Source of the DNA: Ruegeria sp. ANG-S4
GTDB lineage: Bacteria > Pseudomonadota > Alphaproteobacteria > Rhodobacterales > Rhodobacteraceae
Length of the DNA stretch: 64,000 nucleotides
Assembly: GCF_000814005.1 (NCBI RefSeq)
Contig: NZ_JWLK01000004.1
Span: 248,001 to 312,000, forward strand
Reading direction: 5' to 3'
The notes under the pieces are model-generated. The model worked only from the letters and a program-made list of their open reading frames with translations, did not search any database and was not told the origin of the DNA. Positions 17,440-26,489 of this stretch are shown piece after piece; the first letter of the stretch is position 1; each line of letters begins with the position of its first letter. The translations under genes were made by a program, and so were the position numbers.

Positions 17440-18494
17440 TTGCGCGACCCGAACCAGTCCCGGTAAATCTGGTCATAGGTTCCATCTTCGCGCAGGGCCA
17501 AAAGCGCCTGATTGACGTCTTCAACCAGCGGAGACCCGGTGGGGAAGGCTATGCCGTAGTTTTCTCGCAGGAAAACACCACCGGTCATAGTCGCAATGCG
17601 CCTGCCCTCATGCGTGGCATAGTAGGACAGAATTGGCGCGTCGAACACTATCGCGTTCAGCGTATCGTCCTCAAATGCGGTCAGCATTTCCTGCAGGCCG
17701 GGGTAGCCGGTGAACTCGATTTCGCGGCGATTGAGGAAATTGGCTGCGGTCGATCCAGTGATCGTTCCAACCTCTTTTCCGTAAAGATCGTTGACCGAAT
17801 TTACGCTTCCTGTGATTGCGTCCACGGTCATGACCGATGTGATCCGGGCGGTAAAGACCGAAACGATGAACAGTGAGGAAACCACCAGCACCACGCCCAA
17901 TAGACGACCAAACGGAGTGCGCGGCATCCGTTCCTCGAACCCGCCATTGACCACAAGGTTCAACGCCCACCAAAACGAAGGAAACCAGGCCTCGTTCAGC
18001 TTGCGGTCGAAATAGGGCTGTGCGCGGCGTTCGAAACCCCACATCAGCATACCGCCGCCAAGCAGAATGGCAAAGGCCAGCCCGATTGCAATGAACAGCT
18101 CGCGCGACAGCAGTGCCTGCAAAAGCGACGGTCTGCGCGCGGCATCCGATGGGATCATGATTTGCAGACCGGCCTCGAAAATAGGCTGGCTGAAATCCAT
18201 CATCGTTTCGCGGGACGCAGTGATCGAAATATTCGCAATCGCCAGATCTGCGTCGCCCTGTTGAACCGCGTCCAACATATCGCCAAAGCTATCAACACGA
18301 TTGATCTCATAGTCCCAGTCCAGAGATTCGGCCAATGCGGCCAGAAGATCCATGGAAAAACCGGTCTGTGCTCCGTCCTCGACATAGGAAAACGGAGGGC
18401 GGGTGACCGTGGTCACCGTCAGCGTCTGCGCCTGACTTTGCTGGGCAAGAACCGAGAAGGTCAGGCAGATCAAGGCGAAGAATATACGCATCAT
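17436..18494 (-). CDS. Prokaryotic ionotropic-glutamate-receptor-like channel / binding protein
   Basis: Exported membrane protein of 352 residues. A signal peptide ends near QSQAQ. A periplasmic type-3 solute-binding lobe (about 25-110) is interrupted by a pore module and resumes from about 220 to the end. The module contains TM1 near 133-153, a re-entrant FPSFWWALN segment and TM2 near 196-216. This is the GluR0 layout. The stretch aligned with the potassium filter TVGYGD reads NGGFEE (183-188), so potassium selectivity is doubtful. The ligand is probably an amino acid. GTG at 18500 is an alternative start. It diverges from dapE across a 209-base gap. Confidence 0.8.
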   Translation of the reverse strand: MMRIFFALICLTFSVLAQQSQAQTLTVTTVTRPPFSYVEDGAQTGFSMDLLAALAESLDWDYEINRVDSFGDMLDAVQQGDADLAIANISITASRETMMDFSQPIFEAGLQIMIPSDAARRPSLLQALLSRELFIAIGLAFAILLGGGMLMWGFERRAQPYFDRKLNEAWFPSFWWALNLVVNGGFEERMPRTPFGRLLGVVLVVSSLFIVSVFTARITSVMTVDAITGSVNSVNDLYGKEVGTITGSTAANFLNRREIEFTGYPGLQEMLTAFEDDTLNAIVFDAPILSYYATHEGRRIATMTGGVFLRENYGIAFPTGSPLVEDVNQALLALREDGTYDQIYRDWFGSRN

Positions 18495-18703
18495 CGTCAC
18501 AACACCTGTTTGGCGGCGCTGTAACGCAATTCTGAGGCGCGCGGCAAGGCGTACACGAGGTCAACCGCGCCGATTTTGTTTGTGTATCAAGAGGAAACTT
18601 CAAGCACATGCCGGTAAATTTTGCTCAGCTGGGGTTGGCAATTCGGTCAATTCATTGAATCTGTGCGCGAACCCTGGTCTGAACCCGAAAAACGAGGCGC
18701 GAC

Positions 18704-19843
18704 ATGACTGATCCGATCCAACTGACAGCCGACCTGATCCGTTGCCCTTCGGTCACACCTGAAGAGGGTGGGGCGCTTGTACTTTTGGAGAGTGTCCTGT
18801 CCGGCGCAGGATTTGACTGCACCCGTGTCGATCGGGGTGGGATCAGCAATCTGTTTGCACGGTGGGGGGATAAGGGCCACCCACGCAGTTTTGGGTTCAA
18901 TGGTCACACGGACGTCGTACCAGTTGGGGACGAAGCTGCCTGGACCATGCCGCCTTTTGGTGCCGAGGTAAAAGACGGCGTGATGTATGGGCGCGGTACA
19001 ACGGACATGAAATCCGGTGTCGCGGCCTTTGCTGCTGCGGCTATGGAATTCGTACAGGATACCCCGCCCGACGGGGCGGTGATCCTTGCGATCACAGGGG
19101 ATGAAGAGGCGGATGCCCTGCATGGCACTACGGCCTTGCTGGATTACATGGAGAGCGCGTCCGAGAACATGTCGGTCTGCCTTGTAGGAGAGCCGACTTG
19201 TCCAAACGAAATGGGTGAGATGATGAAGATCGGTCGTCGTGGGTCGATGACCGCGTGGTTCACAGTGACCGGAGTGCAGGGCCATTCGGCCTATCCTCAC
19301 CGTGCCAAGAACCCTTTGCCTGCCATTGCCCGGTTGATGGATCGGCTGGCCAGTCATGAACTTGATACCGGCTCCGACCATTTCGACGCGTCGACACTTG
19401 CCGTCGTTAGCATCGACACCGGAAACACCGCGACCAATGTGATCCCGGCACAATGCAGCGGAGCCGTGAACATCCGGTTCAACGATTTGCATTCCGGCGA
19501 AAGCCTGAGCGCGTGGTTAAAGGCCGAAGCCCGCACCGTTGCAGAAGCTTTCGACGTTGAGGTCGATGTGAAGATCAAAATCTCGGGCGAAAGCTTTCTG
19601 ACACCGCCGGGTCCACTGTCCGATCTGGTGGCACAAGCAGTCGAGGCGGAAACCGGCGTCCAGCCGGACCTCTCGACCACCGGAGGGACTTCGGATGCGC
19701 GGTTCATCAAGAACCATTGTCCCGTGGTCGAATTCGGCCTTGTCGGGCGTACCATGCATCAGGTCGATGAATGCGTACCGGTGGCGCAGATCGTGCAGCT
19801 TAAGGCGATCTATACCCGAATCCTGCAGGATTACTTTGCCTGA
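18704..19843 (+). CDS. dapE: Succinyl-diaminopimelate desuccinylase
   Basis: M20-family dizinc hydrolase of 379 residues. It removes succinate from N-succinyl-LL-diaminopimelate, three steps after the reaction catalysed by DapD in this window. Metal-site motifs are [13 protein letters not shown] and [11 protein letters not shown], with the catalytic glutamates in [11 protein letters not shown]. The dimerisation domain lies in the middle. Length is normal. The next gene begins three bases after its stop and is probably cotranscribed. Confidence 0.95.
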   Translation: MTDPIQLTADLIRCPSVTPEEGGALVLLESVLSGAGFDCTRVDRGGISNLFARWGDKGHPRSFGFNGHTDVVPVGDEAAWTMPPFGAEVKDGVMYGRGTTDMKSGVAAFAAAAMEFVQDTPPDGAVILAITGDEEADALHGTTALLDYMESASENMSVCLVGEPTCPNEMGEMMKIGRRGSMTAWFTVTGVQGHSAYPHRAKNPLPAIARLMDRLASHELDTGSDHFDASTLAVVSIDTGNTATNVIPAQCSGAVNIRFNDLHSGESLSAWLKAEARTVAEAFDVEVDVKIKISGESFLTPPGPLSDLVAQAVEAETGVQPDLSTTGGTSDARFIKNHCPVVEFGLVGRTMHQVDECVPVAQIVQLKAIYTRILQDYFA

Positions 19844-19846
19844 ACC

Positions 19847-20422
19847 ATGCAGCGCACTCTTGTGATCATGGTGAAAGAACCACGTCCGGGGCGGGTAAAG
19901 ACACGGCTCGGGCGCGACATCGGGATGGTTGGTGCGGCGTGGTGGTTCCGGCATCAGACCCGAAATCTGATCCGGCGTCTGCGTGATCCGCGCTGGCAGA
20001 TCGTGCTGGCCGTCTCGCCGGACCGGGCGGGTATGCTAAGCCGCGTCTGGCCAGCCGACCTGCCCCGGGCCGCGCAGAGAGGGGGCGATCTGGGTGATCG
20101 AATGGGCCGGATGCTGCGTTGTATGCCCAAAGGGCCTGTTTGCCTGATCGGAGCGGATATCCCCGGCATCGAGCGGGCCCATGTTGGGCAGGCATTCCGC
20201 GCGCTCGGGTCAGAACAATTGGTATTCGGACCGGCCCCGGACGGTGGCTATTGGCTGGTCGGTGCGCAGCGTTTCTGCGCTGTGCCGCTTGGCCTGTTTC
20301 ACGACGTTCGCTGGTCTACCGAGCATGCTCTGGCAGATACGCTGTCATCGGTCCCTGATTGCCGCGTGGCACTGCTGAGCTGCCTGCGTGACGTCGACAC
20401 GGTTGCCGATCTAAAACCCTGA
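19847..20422 (+). CDS. DUF2064 / TIGR04282-family glycosyltransferase-like protein
   Basis: Cytoplasmic protein of 191 residues with a nucleotide-diphospho-sugar transferase-like fold. It shows the family start VKEPRPGRVKTRLGRDIG, the GADIPGI aspartate motif and FGPAPDGGYWLVG. Family members are annotated as arsenosugar-biosynthesis-type glycosyltransferases, but most are uncharacterised. It follows dapE by three bases. There is no evidence that it acts in diaminopimelate synthesis. Confidence 0.82.
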   Translation: MQRTLVIMVKEPRPGRVKTRLGRDIGMVGAAWWFRHQTRNLIRRLRDPRWQIVLAVSPDRAGMLSRVWPADLPRAAQRGGDLGDRMGRMLRCMPKGPVCLIGADIPGIERAHVGQAFRALGSEQLVFGPAPDGGYWLVGAQRFCAVPLGLFHDVRWSTEHALADTLSSVPDCRVALLSCLRDVDTVADLKP

Positions 20423-20469
20423 GACATTTTGGTCATGACGCGGTCGTATCCCCGTGATACGCCGAAGAT

Positions 20470-22728
20470 ATGACTCGCATCCCCACCAAGCAGGAGGTCC
20501 TGGACTGGATCTCGGCGAACCCCAATCTGACCTCAAAACGCGATATCGCCAAAGCCTTTGGGATCAAGGGCGCGGATCGGATTGATCTGAAGCGAATCCT
20601 CAAAGAGCTTGAGGCCGAAGGGCATCTGGAAAAGCGCAAGCGCAGCTATCGCGACCCGGATCGTCTGCCACCGGTCAGCGTGCTGCAGGTCAAAGCGCCG
20701 AATTCGGATGGAGACCTGTTTGCACGACCGCTGGAATGGCACGGCGAAGGCGTGGAACCCATCGTTCTGATCATCGCCCGCGCCAGCGACCCGGCGCTGG
20801 GTGAGGGTGATCGGATTTTGGCCCGGCTGACCGTGGTGCACGAGGAAGACCACAATTACGAGGCGCGTCTGATCCGCCGCATCGGAACCAACCCGCGCAA
20901 GATCGTCGGCATCTTTCGCAAAGGGGCCGAGGGCGGGCGTATCTTGCCCATCGACAAGGCTGGTCAGTCCGAATGGCTGGTTGCGGACGGGGCGGTTCTT
21001 GGGGCCAAGGATGGTGAACTGGTCGAGGCCGAACAAGCCGGACCAAAAAACCGCATGGGCCTGCCCCGCGCGCGCATTGTCGAGCGGTTGGGCGACCCGT
21101 CAGCGCCCAAGGCTGTCTCGCTTATCGCCATCCATCAGCACGGCATCCCAGACGATTTTCCCGACAAGGTGATCGCCGAGGCAGACAAGGCCAAACCGGT
21201 TGGCCTGAAAGGGCGCGAAGACCTGCGGGACATGCCGCTGATCACTGTCGACCCGTCGGACGCGCGGGATCATGACGACGCCTGCTATGCCCATGCCGAT
21301 GACGATCCCAAAAACCCCGGCGGTCATGTCATATGGGTCGCGATCGCCGATGTCGCGGCTTATGTGCAGCCCGGCACTGCTCTGGATCGAGAGGCGCGCA
21401 AGCGTGGAAACTCCAGCTATTTCCCCGACCGCGTGGTGCCGATGCTGCCGGATCGGCTGTCCGGGGATCTGTGCTCGTTGCACGAAGGCGTTCCGCGCGC
21501 TTGTATCGCGGTCCGTATGCAGATCGACGCGGACGGCAACACGATCGGGCATCGCTTTGTGCGCGGCCTGATGCGCTCGGCTGCGTCGTTGCACTATGCC
21601 GAGGTGCAAGAGGCCATCGATGGCAACCCAAATGATCGCACCGGGCCTTTGTTGGAGCCGGTGCTGAAACCCCTCTACGCCGCTTATGGGGCGCTGAAAA
21701 AGGCACGTTCGGTGCGACAGCCGCTGGAACTGGACCTGCCGGAACGCAAGATCGTGCTTAGCGAGGCGGGCAAGGTCGAAAGCGTGGCCTTCCGCGATCG
21801 GCTGGACGCCCACAAGCTGATCGAAGAGTTCATGATCCTCGCCAATGTCGCCGCTGCGGAAACGCTGATCGCGAAGCGGCGTCCGCTGCTGTTCCGCGTC
21901 CACGAAGAACCGGCACCCGAAAAGCTGGAAAGCCTGCGGGAAACCGCGCAGGCCGCAGGTTTGAATTTGGCTAAGGGGCAGGTGCTGCAAACCCGCCACC
22001 TGAACGCGCTGCTGAATGCGGCTGCCGGGACAGAGGATGCGGAACTGATCAACCTGACGACCCTGCGGTCTATGGCACAGGCCTATTACAACCCCGAGAA
22101 CTTCGGCCATTTCGGATTGGCACTGCGCAACTATGCACACTTTACGTCACCCATTCGCCGTTATGCCGACCTGATCGTGCATCGTGCGCTAATCTCGGCC
22201 CATGGATGGGGCAAGGATGGGCTGACCGAGGATGAAATCATGCGGTTGGACGAAACCGCGACGCATATCTCGGACACCGAGCGCCGCTCGATGATGGCTG
22301 AACGCGATACGACTGACCGCTACCTTGCCGCTTACCTGAGTGAACGCGTGGGCAATGAGTTTACCGGGCGTGTCAGCGGGATCGCGCGGTTCGGGGCCTT
22401 TGTGAAAATGGACGAAACAGGCGCGGATGGGCTGGTGCCGATCCGCTCGCTGGGGCGCGAGTTTTTCCATTTTGATCGTGAGGCCGGGACATTGATGGGG
22501 TCGGAGACCGGCCTGACCATCGCCATCGGTCAACGCGTGACCGTACGACTGACCGAAGCGACACCGGTGACGGGCGGATTGGAGCTGGAGCTTTTGTCCA
22601 TCGACGATCAGGCCCTGCCGCGCGGGCGCGGACCGACCAAACGGGGCGCCCGGCGCAAAGCTGTCAGCACCAAGCGCAAGAAGGACAAGATCAAGCGCAA
22701 GGTCGAACGCAAACGCCGTCAGAGGTGA
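20470..22728 (+). CDS. rnr: Ribonuclease R
   Basis: 3'-to-5' exoribonuclease of 752 residues that degrades structured RNA. An N-terminal winged-helix region precedes the cold-shock-like domains. The RNB catalytic domain starts with ITVDPSDARDHDDA near residue 258, carrying the metal-binding aspartates. An S1 domain lies near 627-710 (EFTGRVSGIARFGAFV), followed by a highly basic lysine- and arginine-rich tail. Length and order match the family. The last ten bases overlap the end of a convergent gene. Confidence 0.95.
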   Translation: MTRIPTKQEVLDWISANPNLTSKRDIAKAFGIKGADRIDLKRILKELEAEGHLEKRKRSYRDPDRLPPVSVLQVKAPNSDGDLFARPLEWHGEGVEPIVLIIARASDPALGEGDRILARLTVVHEEDHNYEARLIRRIGTNPRKIVGIFRKGAEGGRILPIDKAGQSEWLVADGAVLGAKDGELVEAEQAGPKNRMGLPRARIVERLGDPSAPKAVSLIAIHQHGIPDDFPDKVIAEADKAKPVGLKGREDLRDMPLITVDPSDARDHDDACYAHADDDPKNPGGHVIWVAIADVAAYVQPGTALDREARKRGNSSYFPDRVVPMLPDRLSGDLCSLHEGVPRACIAVRMQIDADGNTIGHRFVRGLMRSAASLHYAEVQEAIDGNPNDRTGPLLEPVLKPLYAAYGALKKARSVRQPLELDLPERKIVLSEAGKVESVAFRDRLDAHKLIEEFMILANVAAAETLIAKRRPLLFRVHEEPAPEKLESLRETAQAAGLNLAKGQVLQTRHLNALLNAAAGTEDAELINLTTLRSMAQAYYNPENFGHFGLALRNYAHFTSPIRRYADLIVHRALISAHGWGKDGLTEDEIMRLDETATHISDTERRSMMAERDTTDRYLAAYLSERVGNEFTGRVSGIARFGAFVKMDETGADGLVPIRSLGREFFHFDREAGTLMGSETGLTIAIGQRVTVRLTEATPVTGGLELELLSIDDQALPRGRGPTKRGARRKAVSTKRKKDKIKRKVERKRRQR

Positions 22729-23105
22729 TAGGTCAGAGCCCGCGCAATCAGCCAGCCGTGCCGGGTTGCGTCGATCTGTGCAGGGTCGTCAAACAGAATG
22801 GCGCGAGTGCCATCAATCCTGTCTTCACCCGGAAAGGCCGAGGTAAAATCACCCATTAATCGGCTTTGGCAGTGCACGAACAGGGCAAAGGTCGCGGATT
22901 TATGCCCGCCCAACCGGATCGTCGATCCCTTGGGCGCAAGATAAGCGGGCTGACCCCAGCGCAATTCTTCGCTGAGCGGTTGCGCGCGGGGCAAAGAACC
23001 AGCGGTGTCAAAGATCAACTCTCGCAACAGCATTGCCCCAGGGCGTGCCGGTTTCGGCAATGCATCAAATGCTGCAGCAACTTTGGGATCGTCGAAGGGC
23101 GTCAT
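22719..23105 (-). CDS. DUF1801 (YdhG-like) protein
   Basis: Soluble protein of 128 residues containing the DUF1801 pattern, including EELRWGQPAYLAPKGSTIRLG and a KSATFALFVHC strand. Family structures resemble iron-chaperone-like or frataxin-like folds, but the function is uncertain. The start overlaps the upstream GST-like gene by four bases, so the two genes form an operon. The end overlaps rnr by ten bases on the opposite strand. Confidence 0.8.
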   Translation of the reverse strand: MTPFDDPKVAAAFDALPKPARPGAMLLRELIFDTAGSLPRAQPLSEELRWGQPAYLAPKGSTIRLGGHKSATFALFVHCQSRLMGDFTSAFPGEDRIDGTRAILFDDPAQIDATRHGWLIARALTYHL

Positions 23106-23800
23106 AACAGCGGGATCGCTTTTTCCATTCGGTCAACATAGCTGTTGAGCAGCGTATCTTGTTTGATCCGTTTGGTCAGGGGGGTGTCTGCCGGCGTTGC
23201 GCGCATGGCTGCAAGCATTGGACCCACGCTCATGTCAGCCGATGTGGGATGCTCGGCCAGCAGAAAAGGTGATTGCCACAGATAGGCCGAAATCGCTTCG
23301 AGGTCGCGTTCCAGCCGGTCTTCTCGCTCCGCCTGCGAAAATCGGGCTATGCCCTGAAACGACAGTCCTTTGACGACGGATTTGCGGATCGAGTTCGCAA
23401 TGGGATTGCGGAGCAGCGACGGGATTTCGACGAAGAACGTTCGGCGCAGCACGGGCCAGACCTCGTAATTTGCCCAACGGTCCTGAACGACGTGAAAATA
23501 CAGGTGCTCTTCGGCCAGTCGGATAAGCGCTCGGGCTTGGGCCTTTTGAATGTCGGTCAGGCCTTGGTCAAAGTCAGCCCCCTGCGATTCCAGCCACTCG
23601 CGAATCTGGTCGCTGTCTGGCAAAAGCCTTTCTGGAGTGCGCAGAACCGGCAGTTTCTGATGCGGCATCTTGCGCGGGTCAAGCATGTCGGAACGCTGCC
23701 AACGCTGCCCGGATTTTTGCAGCATATACGCAGTTTTCACGCAAAACGGGCTGGCACTGAACACGCCAAACGCCGCGGGGTAGGTAAGAAGGGTCAGCAT
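23102..23800 (-). CDS. Glutathione S-transferase-family protein
   Basis: Cytoplasmic protein of 232 residues. An N-terminal thioredoxin-like domain (LLTYPAAFGVFSASPFCVK, then KLPVLRTPERLLPDSDQI) is followed by an all-helical domain with HPTSADMSVGPM, as in the GST/metaxin-like group. The DSDQI segment is the usual glutathione-contact position. Substrate is unknown. It is divergent from the YafY-type regulator with an 82-base gap and is translationally coupled to the DUF1801 gene, which suggests that the regulator may control the pair. Confidence 0.85.
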   Translation of the reverse strand: MLTLLTYPAAFGVFSASPFCVKTAYMLQKSGQRWQRSDMLDPRKMPHQKLPVLRTPERLLPDSDQIREWLESQGADFDQGLTDIQKAQARALIRLAEEHLYFHVVQDRWANYEVWPVLRRTFFVEIPSLLRNPIANSIRKSVVKGLSFQGIARFSQAEREDRLERDLEAISAYLWQSPFLLAEHPTSADMSVGPMLAAMRATPADTPLTKRIKQDTLLNSYVDRMEKAIPLL

Positions 23801-23882
23801 TGGTACCTCCGTGACAGAACGTCGTCAGGGATACCGTCCGCTGATGACAGAAGCCGTCATTAGCATTAGGTTAGTCTGCGCT

Positions 23883-24596
23883 ATGTCCCGCACCGCCCGT
23901 CTGTTTCAACTGATGCAAGCCCTCCGCTCTGGCCCGTCGCCGAAGACGTCCAACCAATTGGCCCAGGATTTGGGTGTTTCGGCCCGGACAGTGCATCGCG
24001 ACATTGACACCCTGCGCGGGCTTGGGGCCGTTATTGATGGCGAGGCCGGGTTTGGGTTCACCTTGATCGAAGACGCGACCTTGCCGCCGTTGGGGTTCAC
24101 CGACGACGAATTGGAAGCATTGGTTCTGGGCCTGCGAGAGGTGCAACTGATCGGTGATCCGGCACTGTCTGATGCCGCCGCCGCAGCGCTGCGCAAGCTG
24201 CAGGGGCGGTTGCCGCGAAGACAATCCCATCGGTTGAGCCACGCGGTCTTGACCGCCACGCGTTTTGACAGGCCAGCACTGCCCAGTATCGAAGTTTCAG
24301 ATTTGCGTCAGGCCACATGGGACGAACGCGCCGTCGAATTCGCCTATACTGACGTCAAGGGCGACGATACCCGTCGACGCGTGAACCCTTTGAGCATCGT
24401 CTATATGGACCGGTCGAATGTGTTGCTCAGTTGGTGCCATCTGCGTCAGGATTTCCGGGTTTTCCGATTGGACCGGATGCGCGACATGTCCGTCACGGAT
24501 GAAAGCTTTCGGCCCAACCGGGTCCCATTGTTACGTGCTGCATTGGATCGGATTCGTGCAGACCGTGCAGCGAAAGAACAAGCAAACGAGGCCTGA
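23883..24596 (+). CDS. YafY-type HTH-WYL transcriptional regulator
   Basis: DNA-binding regulator of 237 residues. Residues 1-60 form a DeoR-like helix-turn-helix (SNQLAQDLGVSARTVHRDID) followed by the wing GAVIDGEAGFGF. The C-terminal half is a WYL domain with LSWCHLRQDFRVFRLDRM. WYL domains are thought to sense a ligand, often a nucleic-acid derivative or metabolite. The ATG at 23883 (MSRTARLFQL) is chosen over one at 23811 because the family begins there. It may regulate the divergent GST-DUF1801 operon. Confidence 0.88.
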   Translation: MSRTARLFQLMQALRSGPSPKTSNQLAQDLGVSARTVHRDIDTLRGLGAVIDGEAGFGFTLIEDATLPPLGFTDDELEALVLGLREVQLIGDPALSDAAAAALRKLQGRLPRRQSHRLSHAVLTATRFDRPALPSIEVSDLRQATWDERAVEFAYTDVKGDDTRRRVNPLSIVYMDRSNVLLSWCHLRQDFRVFRLDRMRDMSVTDESFRPNRVPLLRAALDRIRADRAAKEQANEA

Positions 24597-24659
24597 GCGT
24601 TTTGAGAAAACCTGATTTTACGCTATCCTGTCGCCGAGCAGTAATCAGGAAAAACCGGA

Positions 24660-25976
24660 ATGCGGAAATGCGTAAGCGGCGTAATGACCGTTGCATTATG
24701 GGCATCCATTGTGCAGGCGGACGAACCAGAAAACTCAAAATGGCGAAAATCCAAACAGTTAGATGCCCGGGTCTATCTGGCCTCGGCCGATGTTGCGGTT
24801 TCCATCCGACCGGCCCTTCGGCCTGCGGACGAGGTCTGGCGCGTGTCGGCTGAAGGGAATGCAAGGTTTCAGGCATGGCTTGGCGCATTTCGGCAGCGGG
24901 CGCTGGATCATGGAATTTCTTCTTTGACGTTGGACCGCGCCTTGTCGGGTCTGACCTATGATAAGGACGTCATCAAACGGGACAGAAATCAGGCGGAATT
25001 TTCCAAACCGATTTGGGAGTATTTGGATTCCGCGGTTTCACAACGGCGTCTTTCAGACGGTCGCAATGCGTTGCAACGGCATCAGCGGACGCTGGAACGG
25101 ATCGAGGCCAGATACGGTGTCGAAAAGGAAGTTGTGACGGCGATTTGGGGTCTCGAGACCTCGTTTGGTGGGTTCAGAGGCAACAATCGAACGGTTCAAG
25201 CCTTGGCGACCCTGGCTTTCGATGCGCGGCGGGCGCAGTTTTTCGAGACGCAGTTGATCGCTGCGCTGGAAATCGTTCAGGCGGGTGACGTTCGACCGAA
25301 TGACATGGTCGGCAGTTGGGCCGGTGCGATGGGGCATACACAATTCATGCCGACGTCATTCCTTGAGCACGCTGTCGACTTTGATGGTGATGGCCAGCGG
25401 AACATCTGGTCGGATGACCCGACCGACGCGCTGGCGTCTGCCGCGTCGTACCTTGCAAAACACGGCTGGTCCAAAGGGCAACCCTGGGGCGTTGAGGTGC
25501 GTCTGCCCGACGATTTCGATTATGCATCGGCCAAGCGTGATCATACCTTGATGCCCTCGGATTGGGCTGCGTTGGGCGTCGTCGCACTGGATGGCCGACC
25601 GGTGCCAGATCATGGCCGTGCGGCTATTTTGCTGCCTGCTGGCGGTCAGGGCGTGGCGTTGATGATTTTCGACAATTTCAGAGTTATCGAAGCCTATAAC
25701 GGGGCCGACGCCTATGTGATTGGCATCGGGCATCTTTCCGACCGTCTGGCCGGTCGTGCGCCGTTTCAAGCGGATTGGCCACGCGGCGATCGGGTTCTGA
25801 GCTTCTCCGAAAAGAAAGAGCTTCAAACCCGCCTCACGGAGGCTGGATTTGACACCCAGGGCATCGACGGTCGAACGGGACCCAACACAATAAACGCAGT
25901 GCGCGCGTATCAACTGGCGCAAGGATTGTTGCCCGACGGGTACGCAAGTCTGAAGCTGCTGGAACGATTGCGCTGA
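24660..25976 (+). CDS. MltB-type lytic murein transglycosylase with peptidoglycan-binding domain
   Basis: Exported enzyme of 438 residues that cleaves the MurNAc-GlcNAc bond to form 1,6-anhydro ends. The short N-terminal segment is a probable signal peptide, without a lipobox. The SLT domain spans about 75-330 with catalytic E166 in IWGLETSFGG and the GSWAGAMGHTQFMPTSF motif. A PG-binding type 1 domain closes the protein (GIDGRTGPNTINAVRAYQ). Acting in the periplasm, it probably has a wall-remodelling role. ATG at 24660 follows CAGGAAAAACCGGA. It stands alone. Confidence 0.92.
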   Translation: MRKCVSGVMTVALWASIVQADEPENSKWRKSKQLDARVYLASADVAVSIRPALRPADEVWRVSAEGNARFQAWLGAFRQRALDHGISSLTLDRALSGLTYDKDVIKRDRNQAEFSKPIWEYLDSAVSQRRLSDGRNALQRHQRTLERIEARYGVEKEVVTAIWGLETSFGGFRGNNRTVQALATLAFDARRAQFFETQLIAALEIVQAGDVRPNDMVGSWAGAMGHTQFMPTSFLEHAVDFDGDGQRNIWSDDPTDALASAASYLAKHGWSKGQPWGVEVRLPDDFDYASAKRDHTLMPSDWAALGVVALDGRPVPDHGRAAILLPAGGQGVALMIFDNFRVIEAYNGADAYVIGIGHLSDRLAGRAPFQADWPRGDRVLSFSEKKELQTRLTEAGFDTQGIDGRTGPNTINAVRAYQLAQGLLPDGYASLKLLERLR

Positions 25977-26129
25977 GACGTCGGGCGGGACCGGGCCAGC
26001 TTCTATTGGTTTAGCGCCGAAACCAAAAAACACTTGGTTGTAGTCGCCAATTTCTTGTGACGACCTGCCATCGCTATTGTGCGTTGGCCTGCTGCTCCCA
26101 CCTGTGGCTCAGATTCACGAGGCCACGCG

Positions 26130-26393
26130 ATGATTGATGACGAACCACAGCCAGCACAATACTATGACAAGCACGATATCTGGACTTTTGATCCGACATC
26201 CGCGGACAAAGACGTCTATGAGGCCTTTGCGGCCGACGTTGTAAAGCTTGTGCAATTGCTGGACGAGAACGAGCCGCTTATGTCGCGGGACTTCTACGCG
26301 CGGCTTTTTGCTTCACTACTGGATTTGTCCCGAGTGATGGGAGAGTACGAAAACGGCTGGAGCCAAGGCTCCCTGTCTCCCGGTGAAATGTAG
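26130..26393 (+). CDS. Small acidic hypothetical protein
   Basis: Acidic soluble protein of 87 residues, with no membrane segment or signal. It contains a likely helix pair (KDVYEAFAADVVKLVQLLDE and RDFYARLFASLLDLSRVMGE). I do not recognise the family. The ATG at 26130 is preceded by ACGAGG, a plausible ribosome-binding site; an upstream in-frame start at 26079 would add 17 unremarkable residues. The 153-base gap before it contains a small TTGGTTT/AAACCAA inverted repeat (26006-26026). Confidence 0.5.
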   Translation: MIDDEPQPAQYYDKHDIWTFDPTSADKDVYEAFAADVVKLVQLLDENEPLMSRDFYARLFASLLDLSRVMGEYENGWSQGSLSPGEM

Positions 26394-26444
26394 CCTGCGC
26401 CAGTTCTGTTTTGGGGCAGAGCCTTGAAACACTGTGAAGCAAAC

Positions 26445-26472
26445 AAAAAAAGGCGGCTATAGACAGCCGCCT
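26445..26472 (-). terminator. Terminator of the aminotransferase gene
   Basis: AGGCGGCT (26451-26458) and AGCCGCCT (26465-26472) make an eight-base perfect stem with a six-base loop. On the minus strand the stem is followed by a run of Ts (the As at 26445-26450), just after the aminotransferase stop at 26490. Confidence 0.9.
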
Positions 26473-26489
26473 TTGTTCTGCCCTGTTCT

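Noticed and set aside
21100..22140. 346-codon open frame on the minus strand opposite rnr
   Set aside because: Antisense to the RNase R catalytic domain; composition typical of a shadow frame.
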